Origin: Balaenoptera acutorostrata
Taxonomy: Eukaryota > Chordata > Mammalia > Artiodactyla > Balaenopteridae
Assembly (NCBI RefSeq): GCF_949987535.1
Contig: NC_080077.1
Coordinates: 38,272,561 to 38,336,560 of the forward strand
Length of the DNA stretch: 64,000 nucleotides
Reading direction: 5' to 3'
Made by a program: the position numbers and the translations under genes
The notes under the pieces: generated by a model
What the model was told of the DNA's origin: nothing
Database searches by the model: none
What the model saw: only the letters and a program-made list of their open reading frames with translations
Part shown: piece by piece, positions 35,600-47,949 of the stretch
How positions within the stretch are numbered: position 1 is the stretch's first letter
How the letters are laid out: every line of letters begins with the position of its first letter

Positions 35600-35715
35600 A
35601 ATAGAACTAGGAATCAGAAGATCTGAGTTTGTGTGTCTGCTCTACCTGTTACCAGTTGGTCAAAACACCTATCCAAGCCTCTGTTTCTTTGTTTAAGTGA
35701 GGTTAAAAATACCAA
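35600..35715 (+). mobile_element. MIR SINE fragment
   Basis: 'gaactaggaatcagaagatctgagtttgtgtgtctgctctacctgttacc...ccaagcctctgtttctttgt' follows the MIR tRNA-to-core order. Confidence 0.65.
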
Positions 35716-36654
35716 ACTTTCAGAAACCTGAAATAATTTACATGAAAGCTACAAAATTGTACACCAGTGTTACGTATTTTAATTTTTTCCCACTCGCCTA
35801 CTACCACACTTTATCTTCCTTAAACCTAAAAGATAACAAGAGATTCCAGAGTATTTTGACTGTTAAATCCCAGTTTTCTTTACCTGAAGATAAATGGTGT
35901 TGCTATAACATGCCATATATTTAAATTATGAAAATAAGGCTGTCCCTTAAAGATAAATAATACATTTTTTGAAAGCATCCCATTTTCCTTTTACCTTAAA
36001 TTTACATCATGGTGTTTATCTGTTTTCCTTATTTTTTGAAATTCACGGTCACTTTTATTTATCTAAAATTTAATTTTTAAATAAATTTCTTAGTCCCAGA
36101 TGATAACTTGGTAAGTATGTAATTGTCTCCTTTCTAGATAATCAACATGCTCAGTCATTATGGTTACATCATTTAAAAAATAAATCATATATCTCATGAA
36201 ACATTATTTACTACAAACAAGTTTAAAGGCAGAATGAAAAGCAAATCTTATACTGTCCGTCAATGAAACGTAGCAATAGGCTGATCACATAATGGTCCTA
36301 TCCAGATGCAGCCTGAAAGATGTTAACACAAGTCTCTGATAGATGTCTCCAAGGAGACGGATGCCAGTGTTAGGAAAATGACTTAAACAACTGCTAACTG
36401 GGGTCTCCCTAATGTGTGTCACAGATGGGATTGGCAGAAAATACTGGTGGGTGTTTAAAAAACATGACCTAATCTTTCCCTAATTGAGGAGGCTTCTAAT
36501 TGTGTAATAATTGGTTTTCACAGTTGAATGTCACAGTGGTATTCAAGACATTTGCCAATGTATTAGCTCTAACACCAAGCAAAGCACATACTTTCTCTCA
36601 AATGCATCTTTCTATATACATTTTCCAAAGTATACTTTATAGTATTGGTCATAA

Positions 36655-36840
36655 TTATAGAAGGTTATGTTAACTGAATACTTACTATGTTCCATACTCG
36701 GCTAGCCTTTTATATTAATTCATCCACTCAGCAACTTACATATAGTTCCATTATCTTTTTCATTGTAAAAATGAGTAAAGTGGGGCTTCAGGAAGTTAAG
36801 TTAGTTGTTCATGCTGCCCTCTATCTGACCTCTATGTATC
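36655..36840 (+). mobile_element. MIR SINE, diverged
   Basis: 'actgaatacttactatgttccatactcggctagcc', 'attatctttttcattgtaaaaatgag' and 'ggcttcaggaagttaagttagttgttca' follow the MIR core and 3' half. Confidence 0.7.
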
Positions 36841-37015
36841 TGACTGAAATACTCAGTATGTTAACCTCTAAAATACACTGCCTGCCATACTAAAATGTTG
36901 CATAGTTCTCCTCTGGAGAGGAGTTTTAAAAGTCAGTAACACAATGTTTTTAAAATAATCATTAGTAATAGTATACATATTTTAGAAATACAGGTTAATA
37001 CAAAGGTATCTAGGG

Positions 37016-37043
<28 letters not shown>
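37016..37043 (+). repeat. (GT)14 microsatellite
   Basis: Fourteen perfect GT units, likely polymorphic in the population. Confidence 0.97.
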
Positions 37044-37047
<4 letters not shown>

Positions 37048-37094
37048 GTGGAAATAACTCTAGGAAGAGCAAGGTAAGATTGAGTTCTAAATAG

Positions 37095-37285
37095 TTTATA
37101 ACACATTATCTCGTTTTCCCTTCATAAAAACACTGTGGAGTATATATTCTTAAACCAATTTCACAGATGTATAACTGAGGCTTAAAGAAGTAGTATAACT
37201 TACATGCTATTTCCTAGCTAGTACATAGCTAAGCTGGGATTGAAACTTAGGTCTGCTTGACTGCAATACTTTTGTTCTCAACCAC
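37095..37285 (+). mobile_element. MIR SINE, 3' half
   Basis: 'ccaatttcacagatgtataactgaggcttaaagaag', 'tagctagtacatagctaagctgggattgaaacttaggtctg' match the MIR core and following region. Confidence 0.8.
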
Positions 37286-37463
37286 TCTAGTGAACTATAT
37301 TTCCTTAGAAGAAAAGAAATGTGGATTATTACAGATGTGCAAAAATTATCAGTGATAACAGGGAAGAAAAGGACAGTTTTTTAAGTAAGTGCTGGCATAT
37401 TTAAAGAAACTGTTTTCAAAGAGAAAAGTAAATTACAAAATTAGCTGATTTAGACCTATGAGC

Positions 37464-37516
37464 ATTAATTTCTTAATCTCAGATTAATTTCTTAATCTCA
37501 GACAGTTAACTGTCTG
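37464..37516 (+). repeat. 19-bp tandem duplication abutting an 18-bp palindrome
   Basis: ATTAATTTCTTAATCTCAG is present twice in perfect tandem (37464-37482, 37483-37501). The end of the second unit overlaps a perfect 18-bp palindrome CAGACAGTTAACTGTCTG at 37499-37516. Confidence 0.95.
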
Positions 37517-38495
37517 TCAGTACTTCAGAATGGCTGGAGCTGTGCTCTGTGAGGAAGTTGCCTTGTCATAGGATATTTGTCTGAAGTTTAATTCATAAAA
37601 CTTTTAAGTATTTGCCCAAATTACTTAAATTGGTTTCTTTATATCCCACTATATCCTGCTATGCTTTCTGGCTACATCATTTATTTGCTTAGAAATCAAA
37701 TGTAAAATCCACATCCTTTCTGCTGCAGAAGACACTGAGTGTATTTAATGCATAAATACGTTAACTTTGGTTTTTAAATAACAAACTGAAGGTTGACTAG
37801 AATATGGCTTGAAAATCCATAATAAATTTTGCCATTTTCTTTCTTTAATCGCTATTAAACATATTTATTAAAACAACTGAATAAATTAATTAAAACATAA
37901 TTAAAATCGTTCTTGCTGAAGTTTGACAAGATATATATTTATTTTAAAGTAACAAATACATTATCTAGATTTAATTCATGTTATAAAATATGATCCTATG
38001 TGGAGAATTTATTCCAGATAACTTGATTAATTTGCATACATGCAAAAGGAAGGTCCTAAAAATGAATGAAAGCATACATGCATGCATGAATAAATAAATG
38101 ACTGAATGAAAAAAGAGTATTTCGAGGCTGAACAGAAACAAGGCAGTGGGACAGACATTTGCTTCACTCATGGCTCTGACCCAGAGTATTTGTTTAACTG
38201 AGAAAAGTGATAAAATTATACTGAAACACAGTTCTCTCATCATTGAACAAGAGTAGTAGTAAACCATGTACACTCTAAACTCTAGATGAACATTAAATAT
38301 CTCTGATTATAGAAAAATAGAACATTGATAAATTTATTCATTGAATATCTTCCTGAATCACTACTAAGTATCTAACTTGTGCTATGCATTAGGAATATAG
38401 AAATATATAGATATGACTCTTGCCTTACTACTCATTCCAAATGAAATTAATTTCATGAATAAGTCTGACAGAAATTAGGTAAAAGAATGTATGTA
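37517..38495. other. AT-rich unique-looking DNA, no gene found
   Basis: Only small simple-sequence patches such as 'gcatacatgcatgcatgaataaataaatgactgaatg' near 38070 are visible. The 100-codon minus-strand frame at 37971-38273 shows no family resemblance. Confidence 0.45.
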
Positions 38496-38499
38496 TAAG

Positions 38500-39885
38500 A
38501 ACCTCGATGTGACAAATGAAGAAGTAACTTCTGTTAAAAGAGAGCAATCTTATAAAACACAAGCAGCAGTAAAACAAGAACAACTGACTATAAAATATGC
38601 AATTAAATATTTTGAGAATAAAAATATACTCATTGAATGAATAGGAACTAAATATGGATAAATCTAGTTTAACTGAGCTAATGAGAAGATAAATGTATTA
38701 GAATATAGCACAGCAGAATTAATTCAGAATGCAGCACAAAAGACACAATCATTAAAATTATACTAAAAAAGTGGTTAAGAGACACAGTTAACAGTATGAG
38801 CATATTTTCAAAGGCAAAAATGAGTTTTCAATGGAGAGAATGGAGGCAATGGCAGAGAAACAATACTTGAAGAAAAAAACTGAGAATTTTCCAAATGGAT
38901 ATGTTTTCAAATTGAAGTGTTTTTCACACATTACGTGGATGCTACATCTAAATATAACAAAACGACCTCCAGTAAAAAAAAGAAAAAAGAAAAAAGAAAG
39001 TTTTAAGATGGAAAGGAAAGATTATTTGCAAAGAGACAACAATCAGACCAAGAACAGATTTTTTTTTGACATGCTAGAAGAAAACAGAGTAATGTCTTCA
39101 TACTGCTAAGAAATCGTAGACATTTTTGCTCAGCTAAACTATCATTGGAATGAGGGTAAAATAAAGACATCTCAGAAAATAACTAAGGTAGTCATCCCTA
39201 CAGACCATTCCTCTGTCAAAAAAATTACTGAAAGATGAACTTATCAAGAAGAAAAGTAGACACAGAAGAGAAGATGGTCTGTAAGAAAGTAGAGAGCACA
39301 TACAAAATTAAACTTACATGACTTGTTAAATTTAATCAACTATGGTCTGCAAAAGGGTGGGAAAAAGATAGCATTAAATACTTGAAATAAGTGAAAATAC
39401 AGCCATCATGACAGGAAGTATAAGTAGATTTGACTCATGTTTAAAAGCAGAGACTATAAAACTGAATAAATAAACAGGATATTGCTTATTATTCCACTCA
39501 CTGCTTAGAAGATATATATCTAAAAAGACAAAATTACATAAAAATATTAAAAATAAGGTAATTAAAAAGATTGACCAGGTAATACCAGTAACAAGAACAA
39601 CAGTTACCACCAAGATGCAGCCGTATTATTCTCAGTCAATACAGAATTTAAACAAAAAGCATCAGTAGGGATAAAAAGACACACTACATGTGAATAATAG
39701 AGAATATTTACAAGGCAGATACAATAATCATGAACTTGTGTCTAACACGTGGCTGAATACAGATAGATGAGGCGGGGGAGAGAGAGAGAGAATGTGCACG
39801 CGAGAGAGAGGGAGAGAAATAGACAGGGAAAAGAATCCAGCAGAATTTGATAAAGCAATTGACAATTCCACAGTTATAAAGTCAG
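38500..39885 (+). mobile_element. HAL1/L1M LINE fragment (ORF1 C-term to endonuclease)
   Basis: The region 39060-39250 reads like an old L1 ORF1 C-terminus: 'catgctagaagaaaacagagtaatgtcttcatactgctaag', 'gaatgagggtaaaataaagacatctcag' and a 'ttactgaaagatgaact' segment. Further on, 39620-39730 ('gtcaatacagaatttaaacaaaaagcatcagtagggataaaaag') fits the endonuclease region of HAL1 or L1M ORF2. An open piece at 38831-39109 (92 codons, lysine-rich) is the only frame left. Heavily decayed. Assignment to HAL1 rather than L1M5/L1ME is uncertain. Confidence 0.7.
39775..39823 (+). repeat. GA-rich simple repeat
   Basis: 'gggggagagagagagagaa' then 'gcgagagagagggagagaaa', interrupted by a short 'tgtgcacgc'. 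It lies inside the HAL1/L1M fragment. Confidence 0.85.
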
Positions 39886-40339
39886 AATCTGAAAAATTAA
39901 GCACACGCGGATAGTAAAAATATAGATTTGAAAAAAACCCTGTTTTGACACACTGATGTAGATATACATATATTCACCTGTGTGTATAAAATTATTGTAC
40001 CCAGCAAAGTGAAAATGTGTGTTTTTAGAAGTATAAATAAAACATATACTACAGCAGGCAACAGAGTTCATGGCAAAAAGAAAACCCATGGGGCTGTAAC
40101 TGCGGGCACTACCAGATTTGACCAAGGAGAGGGCAATAATGAGTTAGTGGATGTTTATTATTTAAATCAATTTTATCTCCTGTAGAACAAGCTAAATCAG
40201 GGTCAACAGATTAACACTCCAGCTACTAGCTATGATTTGAGGAACTTTAATTTCCTCTTGTACCAGCTCTAAATCTCAATTTAAGACTTTTTCCCCACGT
40301 TCCTTCTGAAACACAGTTAGTTAACAGGAATGAGAAGGC

Positions 40340-40520
40340 AGTGAGCTTACGGAGTCCACACGTGGGGACAGAACGGCACAATGGCTTTGTAGACAAAGGC
40401 GTAAAAGTGGACACCTATCACTTCTGCCCCCGTTTTATAGAAGTTGCATTTTCCCTTCCACGTGGTCACAGAGGTGGCAGCCACGTTTATGTAAATTGGG
40501 GCAGGCGCAGCCATTATGAT
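40340..40520. promoter_or_regulatory. CpG-richer segment with two CACGTG E-boxes (candidate)
   Basis: Roughly nine CpGs in 180 bp, against a strongly CpG-depleted background, with no repeat recognised. CACGTG occurs at 40359-40364 and again at 40459-40464, exactly 100 bp apart, plus a CCACGTTT near 40480. CACGTG is the palindromic E-box bound by bHLH factors such as USF, MYC/MAX or CLOCK. Calling it regulatory is inference from motif and CpG content only. Confidence 0.25.
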
Positions 40521-40524
40521 TACA

Positions 40525-42145
40525 GCTCATGTACCAGCGGCCTTTTCTCACAAAGCTGAAGTCTCAAATAAGTGAATCTTGCCCCTGGTTGCTAGCTATG
40601 TAATGTGTGCTTTGCTGTGAGCCATGCTTATTTGCTTTTGTTTCACATTTGTTTTGCCTTTTTTGTTTGTCTGTTTGCCACATGGATCCCATGTGGAAGA
40701 TATTTCACGGAGACACAGAAAAAAATGAAGCCCAAATCCTATGAGATGAAGCAAAGGAGCCTGAGAGAGAGTCTGATAATCTACAATTCCAGTCTTTGAA
40801 GCCTGGCAGCTTCCCAGCTCTTGAAGTGCACGAAACACCCCTGCATCCTTATGATAAATTCTCCTTTTGGGCTAGCTAGCTCATGCATTTTTCTGTTAGT
40901 AGCAATTGGGAGAGTCCTAACCGATTCGGGCAAAGCTAAAAAGGAATGGGGCTGACATGCATGGAAGGGGTCAGGAGGCAGGAAGGGTTCAGGGCACGAA
41001 TCACCTGGCAAACCTTGGAAGCATCCCCACTTAGGACCTGAGCATTCAGTGGGCAGCATGAAATCACTGAGGAGGCTTACAATGATCCCAGTTAGAGGAC
41101 CTGGGGAGGACACTGTGCTGATGATTTCTATTTCAGGAGCTTTGCCCAGGGCTGACCTGCTTAAGGTGTAAATAAATACATAAATCATACACAATAAAGA
41201 CTCAGGTGCAAAGAGCTCCAGGGCAGAAAATATTTAGGGAGCCCTGCTAAAGAGAAACCATTTCATGTCTACAGTTTTACAATTCTTTCTCATTCCCCTT
41301 GTTTTCGTATGTGTTTCTGGCGCTCGATAGTCATTACTTGGGAGTTCGAATTTTTTATTGAGCGATTTCTAGTTCAATGGTTCTCCTCCACTTGTAAAGT
41401 CCCACTTTGCCCTCTGCTGTGTCGCTCCGTGCCGTGGAAGGGCAGTCTCCCCAGCCCTGCCCTCTGACCTGCCCTGACCAGCTGCCCATCAGTAGGTTGT
41501 ACGTCAGCATCCTATGCCTTCTCACCAAGTAGAATAATGATTCATTTCTTCCTTAAGCCAGAACTGTTGCTTCACGCCAGAGGGAAGCGTGAGGAGGAAG
41601 GGAGGGCGGGCATTCCCAGGCCTGTCTTCCTGAGCTGCCCCCGTTCCTCCCTGACTAAGCCAGAAAAAGAGAGATTTGCAGGCTGCTGTCAATGCAGCAG
41701 TTTGAGCTCCAGGCATCTCGCAGCAAAAATTGAACTTTCATCAGAGGCAAACTTACACGGCAATTATTTCAGGTCACTGGTGTTATCGTTGTATCCTTCA
41801 GTGTAAACAGACACATGGAAGTGACAGTAAGTCTAATGAAGAATTGGTTTTAGAGCATTTAAACAGCAAAAATCCTGTATTTCTTAAGGGCAACCTGGTG
41901 ATTCATGCACTGTAATTTCTAAGGCTTTCTCATTAGAGGCTTTTTTCTCATTAGTTGGCTCTGTTTACTTTTTCATTCCAATAAACGATTCAGAGGTTCC
42001 ACACCACAACTAACATTCTGTAACACAACTGTCATGCTTTAAAGGCCAGTGATATGGCATTGAGAAGAAATATAACTACTGACTTGAGTACTGACTACAA
42101 ATAAACTAGTCAGTTGAACTACAAATTTAGAAATTCAGTGTGATT
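40525..42145. other. No gene recognised; locally GC-richer
   Basis: 41300-41660 is GC- and CpG-richer than its surroundings. Frames at 40781-41194 (minus, 137 codons) and 41537-41806 (plus, 89 codons) have no domain, signal peptide or splice-site pattern I can support as exons. Confidence 0.4.
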
Positions 42146-42149
42146 TAAT

Positions 42150-42540
42150 TAGTAAACCAATCAACCAGTCTTTTTGCAGAGTCTCTTGTGAACTCTGCAG
42201 TGTGATAACTCCTGCCCTAGATAAAGAATGGATTGGATGTGATCCTTGCCCTGAGGCAGCTTAAAATCTAGTTGGAAAAATACAATTAGTACAGGTAAAG
42301 CCTTAGAGAAAAAGATAAGAGATGAATGTTATGGTAAGATTGTCAAATGCAATGAGTTGAGGGATGACAAAGTGAGTTGGGATAAAGAGAAAACTCCACG
42401 AGGGAGGTGGCCACTAAAGAATTGGTGAAATGGGACAAGTGAAGGAGAGAAGGTAGGGGATTCTGGGCAGATGTAATCATGAGAATAAAGTGTAAGCATC
42501 TTTCTTACATATTCCAAAGTTTGCTTCCTTGAACAAAACA
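42150..42540 (+). mobile_element. Unassigned ancient mammalian repeat
   Basis: 'tgtgatccttgccctgaggcagcttaaaatctagttgg' and 'gatgaatgttatggtaagattgtc...gatgtaatcatgag' resemble a widespread mammalian repeat with a 'cctgccctcaaggagcttacagtctag' phrase. I cannot name the family. Confidence 0.4.
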
Positions 42541-42734
42541 CTAAGGTATCCAGAAATCTAAACCAACCTATATGTCATTCTCAAAAACAACTATCAACGT
42601 TTGGTATCACATGCATGTCATAACCAGCTATTAATCTCCACGAAGCACTGGGCTAATTTGGCTAATTTCAACCTAATTAGTTAGGAAAACAAAACAAAAC
42701 AAAACACATGCACCACAGAAGCACTGATGGCCAT

Positions 42735-42930
42735 TATTCAAGGGCAATTATAATAGCCCATAAATGCAGGACCAAGCATCTCTATGAACACCAGGCTAAG
42801 TACTTCACATACATTATTTTTCACTTTCTGAGTCAGGTACTCTTATTAGACCCACTTACAGATAAAGAACCTGAGATACTGATAGATGTCATCAGACATG
42901 TAGTGGTGGAAGAAGATATAAATCCTAGCC
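42735..42930 (+). mobile_element. MIR SINE
   Basis: 'caccaggctaagtacttcacatacattattt', 'actcttattagacccacttacagataaagaacctgagatactgatag' and 'catgtagtggtggaagaagatataaatcc' keep MIR order. Confidence 0.75.
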
Positions 42931-42994
42931 ACTAACCTAGTCTCTCCCTATTTACAAAAGCAATATCAACTAAGCAGCAGAAACTTTCAATTTG

Positions 42995-43330
42995 CCATAA
43001 TCTGCTCAGCACTGACCTAGGTGCTCTAGTGAATACAAAATATATTGTACTTTGCTATGCCTCAAGCCACTTATAATTTACCTGAATTAAAATGAACATA
43101 CAAGAAAGCTAGTGATAAATAATATATTAGTAATGGAGGCAGGCAAGAAATTTTGAAGGAACTTAGAGAGAAACAATGTGGGTGCCAGTAAGTGAGAAAA
43201 AACTCAGATGACTTAAACTTTGAAGGATGTGGATGATTTGGAGAACTGATGGAGACCAGCGTTTAAGTGGAAAGAGCTGTAGAAGCAGAAGAGAATATGA
43301 GCACAGAGTATTCATACGACATTTTCTTAG
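42995..43330 (+). mobile_element. Unassigned ancient repeat, same type as 42150
   Basis: 'gcactgacctaggtgctctagtgaatacaaaat...cctcaagccacttataattta' then 'actttgaaggatgtggatgatttggag' show the same phrase order as the 42150 repeat. Confidence 0.4.
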
Positions 43331-43334
43331 AATA

Positions 43335-44615
43335 AGTATTATTGCTGGTAGATTACAAGTAACGCACAGTAATCAAAGTAGAGGGGGTTTGTTCACTTGG
43401 GACAAGTCACATTTTTCAAGAGCAGCATCAAATTTTAAGTGCAAGGGGCTGGCTAAGGAAGGAGAAACTATGAAAAGATAAGCAAGACAAGGCAAAAGAG
43501 CCAGGGGCAGGCCAGTCGCGAAAGAGCTAAGTGTCCAGGGTCAGGGACATGTTCAAGCATAGCAGACAATCTGCATTAGATCTTCATGCAGGTGAGGGAG
43601 AGCTTCAAAAAATCCAGGGAGCAAGGTAGGTCCACTGAAAACTCTCATCTCCATCTCACATCCTCTTGGCCTCATTTCTGACTAGCCCTGGCTGCAGCAG
43701 ACAGTTCCAATAAGGCTTCACTGTATGCTGACATCACCTTGTCTCAAACATGCATTACTGTCTTTTGCCCTCTGGCTTGGAGTCTTTTGGCTGAGTAGGA
43801 ATGTCTGTGCCCCCAAGGAAAATCCTCTACAATGATGGAGAGACAGACCCACAGGGACACGCTTCTCCCTGTCACTCTCAGGCATTCTATAGATTCCTCA
43901 GAAGGTCCTGGTAAAATGTAGCCCCAGTTGCCCTGTGAACTCAACAATTCACCCTCTTATTAGCTTTTCTCCTTTTTTATTTCATTTTCCAGGTCCCTTA
44001 TTCTTGCTCCTTGAGATCACTTCCCAAATAACTACCTGCATATGTCTTTGTTCATTTTCTGCATTTGAAGGAGACCCAGGCTGAACATTAAGCAAGAAGA
44101 GACTGTAGAAGGCAGGGTCATGTATTAGGAAAACAGGCCATGGGTAAGGGATACTCACACCAAGAAGAAACCTGGCATAATCCTAACTCTTACCCTGTAG
44201 ACACACACCTATCTTCTCTGCAGGAAGCATGAAGCATCAGCCCTGGAAGAGATCATGGTAATCCTAGCCTCCTCTTTGTGGGCAAGAGGAAACCTGGTGG
44301 TGAATGCTAGAATTAGCAGTCTGGTCTCTGGAATTTGAATCAGTGCACTGGCCATTACCTCTTGATGCCTCTCCACTATTTCATGCCATCCCTAATAATC
44401 TCCAACTCTGGCTACCCAAGGATTTGGGGATCGCATGTAGAATAAAATAGAAGTACCTATTTGGATTAGGATAAGAGGGGCATTTCCTCATCAGGAACAA
44501 GTTTTGGCTAGAAAAAAGGCCTAACCCAAAAACGCCTATTTTGATGCTTAGTTTGATAAGTGTTGGCACAGAGGCAAGAGAGTGGTAAAGACAAGGAAGA
44601 AAGAGAATCACAAAA
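43335..44615. other. No gene recognised
   Basis: No exon-like or RNA-gene signal was seen; the frames here are short and featureless. Confidence 0.45.
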
Positions 44616-44619
44616 TTGC

Positions 44620-45170
44620 AGTGTAGAGAACATCTGATGTTTTTACTAGACCATTATCCATCTCTCCTTTTTCTGCCAAGGCACGAGGGTTTTTCTGGGG
44701 AGCTACCTTCTGGTCAGTCTCAGTCCGGGGGTTCTAGTCTACTGACCAGGAGTATGCACGTGACCCAGGCCTGGCCAGGCAGAGCGTTCTTTCCCTCAGA
44801 CACAGCACCACTACCTAGGGTGGCTTGATTAGAGGCCTAAAGGGAAAATAAACCTGACTCTAGTGGCCCAAAGTAGTTCAAGTAGACCAGATTCTGACTG
44901 TTCTGTTACTACTGGGGGAGAGAAGCTGGTTTTAGTTTGCTGAGTTATTTTGCTGATTGACTGAAGGGAAAACCTGCCTGTGAAGGAAGGCAATGCAGAG
45001 AGAGAAAGAGAAGACGGGTGGAGCCTCCGGACATTGTTCCAGCTCCGAGATCCAGTTGGCCATGGACCTTTTGGTAACATGAGCATCCCTCTATCTCCCT
45101 GCCCATAATTTTGCCCTATCGTTTATCCTAGTTTGAGCGGAATTTCTGTTACATGTACCTTAATAGCATA
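44620..45170 (+). mobile_element. Possible ancient LTR-like repeat
   Basis: Pieces such as 'ggagctaccttctggtcagtctcagtccgggggttctagtctactgacc', 'aggcctggccaggcagag' and 'tagtttgagcggaatttctgttacatgta' look like a degenerate mammalian LTR. I cannot fix the family or ends. Confidence 0.3.
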
Positions 45171-45174
45171 TATG

Positions 45175-46185
45175 TTAAGGCAGAAACTGGTGTTAGGCAC
45201 CGAGATTAGTACCAAGGTGTAACAGATAATTTCTCTACCCAAAAGGAACATAAAATTGATTATTGCCATGATAATCATTTATATTGAGTCAAACATGAAT
45301 ATAAATTTACAATGAAATATGCCCCAAACCACATTCTTGAGCATAGAGGGCATATGTTTTCTGAATTATCTAGACCTTTTAAATTCAAACTTGTTTTTCA
45401 AAATAAAACTCTAGCTTTACTCCTAACTAAATATTTCTATCTGAAAACTTGATTTCAGAGATTCCTTCTAACTCTAAAATTTGATGAATCTGTAATCTTA
45501 GTTTATCCTGCATGGCATCTCTTAGTTGTTTATAAAATAATCTTTGTTGGCTGTTGATTTTTATTGCTAGGTTCTGCATAGTGAAGAATAGCTTATCTTT
45601 TTACTTGATTAAATAGTAGGTGCAGTTGAAAGGATTTTTTTTTCTAATTTATTGTTTCCCTTTGAGGATTTCTACATACTTGGTTTCTTTAAAGGATACA
45701 GAAAGTTATTAATCCTCCAAAAGTTAGATAGTTTCACATTCCCCCAGGAACTGGTTTCAGAGAAAATTACGACACCAAGGACTTGGTAATATTTCTCTAT
45801 GTGTGATAATCTCCATTGTTGAAACTATTACAGAGTAGCAGGTTTTTTAGAGTAATGGGCTAAAATGATCCAGTGGCATTTAAATTTAAGTCAATTATAT
45901 TTAAGGAACTGGGTTGGGTGAGCAAATACTTAACACATTTTTGCAAGGTGTCAAACCTCTTGTGAATGTTTACTTAAAAAGGCAAAATATCGTACTACAA
46001 TATTTGACCCATTGTTTAATAAAAACAGAAAATACATCCATCAGCATATATAAAAGATTCTTAGGTAAATAGAGGGCAAAGCAAGGTGCCGAGGTAAAAT
46101 GAAGAACTTAATGCTTTCCATGGCAGAAACATCTAGATTCCTTTTGATTCTGATTTCTTCAGAGCTGTTGAATACATCTTTCTGT
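45175..46185. other. AT-rich unique-looking DNA, no gene found
   Basis: Nothing recognisable beyond A/T-rich composition. Confidence 0.45.
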
Positions 46186-46189
46186 CTCT

Positions 46190-46610
46190 GTCCCTTTGCT
46201 AATATCTTTGTTCAGACTATCAGCATCCCTCAGTGGGTTGCCTTAACAGCCTCTTAATGGATCCCGCTACTCCAGCTTTTATTCCCTCCAAGCAAATCTC
46301 ACATTGCCACTGATCTTCCCTAGCGTGAAGCTAATCACATCACACTCCTCTTTACCAAGTACCCTTTGTGTGGAGTTTAAACTCCTTGGCATGGGATGCA
46401 AGGTAGTTAATAATCTGGTGGCTACTGAACTCTCTAACTTCACCGTTTTTCTGGAAAGCCTTTCTAACTCCCTTGCCCTGTGCAACCTCTATTACATGAC
46501 CCAGTTTAGGGGTGTATTAGGCCTTTCCCAGTGTATTCCTACCCACCCTGCTATACTCAGACTGGGTGATTTGTGTCTCTTTAATGTCTTAATAGCTCTC
46601 TATTGATCCA
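46190..46610 (+). mobile_element. L2 LINE fragment, 3' region
   Basis: 'gcctcttaatggatcccgctactccagcttttattccctcc', 'agctaatcacatcacactcctc', 'gtggagtttaaactccttggcatgggatgcaaggtagttaataatctgg' and 'gccctgtgcaacctctattacat' follow the conserved L2 3' order. The 100-codon frame at 46304-46606 is a by-product. Confidence 0.8.
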
Positions 46611-46785
46611 AATCATAATATTTATCATGCACTATCATGTTTCCCACATGACCACATGACTGTGTATTTTATGTTACTGTATTGCTCAACAACAATTAGC
46701 TAAATATATGAGTAAATGAATAGCTTTATCTAAGCCAGTTGTTCATAGAACAGATGAATGCAGAATCCATCATTTGATCCCACAT

Positions 46786-46804
46786 TAATATATATATATA
46801 TATA
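46786..46804 (+). repeat. (TA)n microsatellite
   Basis: About nine TA units, 'taatatatatatatatataa'-like, in AT-rich DNA. Confidence 0.85.
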
Positions 46805-46809
46805 ATGTG

Positions 46810-47945
46810 AAACAAATGTCAGGAACAAATTCAACTATTAGTGATATACCTTCAGACATGTTGGCCATTTAGAGAAGTTCAGGAAAAGTATACTGTGTTG
46901 CTGAAAGTAGAGCCAGTGACACTTTAGACACTTCAGTTATTTCAGAGCAGTTGTTTTGAACAGGGCTGAGAATAAGAACACAATGGCAAGGAGAAAATCA
47001 TATTTTTTCTAACACTGTTAAATGTTATGTGATGTTTTGGCCAGAATAAGCACAAAAGAATAATAATTCAAGTTATACCAAAAAAAAAAAATCCAATTAA
47101 AACTTCATTGTGGTTGCCCTTATTCCACATGGAACCATATTGACTATGCATCCAGTTATTTTGTAAATGCAAGACCTTGTATTGATTTGCCTGTTTGTTC
47201 TAATTACGTTAAAGTAGGTTATAGAATAGATAGCTCTGGGTAGAGTACTCACTTCCAGTTTTCTAAAGGAAGGAGTGCTATAGTATTAATTTCCAGGTTT
47301 CTAGGCGACACGGGAAAGTGCTGCAGTGCTTAATTCAAGACACAAAGTCCACAAAACCTATTCCTGCAACAGCTGACAGTACTAAGGGAAAAAAAAATCA
47401 GACTGGAAGACTGGTACTGGGGATATATGTCTGTGACTACCGTGTTGAGAGTTTAGTGTTATGCATTAACATATAAACTCATCACACACCTCCCCCCCAC
47501 CTCTCCAATAGTCCTGCAAGTAAATGGTACTAGGTGCTACCTTTCTTCGACTCACGTATAATGCTTAAACTGTGCCTCCAAAAAAACCTGATTAGTTGAC
47601 AGAGTCATAATTTCTGGTCATTTTCCTAAGCTGCAGCTTCCTCTTAGTTCCCTGGGCTCAAATATCACAGATTCATTTTTTTAACTGTTCTCTTTTCTCT
47701 GACTCCATCCAAGATAGCTCATTATTTGGGTTATAACTCATCTATTATCTTTTTCCAGGGAATGTCTGAGCTATATCTCTTTCTATTTCTTTTAAGTCCT
47801 CTTATACCCCAGCAGCAATTATCATGTAAAAGGCCTAGAGGCATTCACCACTTCTATCTGGCAGAAAGAAGTAACCTCATGTGGTACTTGGTTTATCTAG
47901 TGCCTTGTTCTTTTAACCTGTAAGATCTATTTAACTCATGTAATT
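46810..47945. other. No gene recognised
   Basis: Unique-looking; 47600-47930 is pyrimidine-rich and might be an upstream L2 continuation, but I cannot support it. Confidence 0.4.
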
Positions 47946-47949
47946 GTCA

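Noticed and set aside
40781..41194. 137-codon minus-strand open frame
   Set aside because: Longest frame outside L1 relics, but low-information composition and no recognisable motif; not supported as a gene.
46279..46606. Opposed frames of 68 and 100 codons
   Set aside because: They fall in an L2 3'-end fragment; not a cellular gene.
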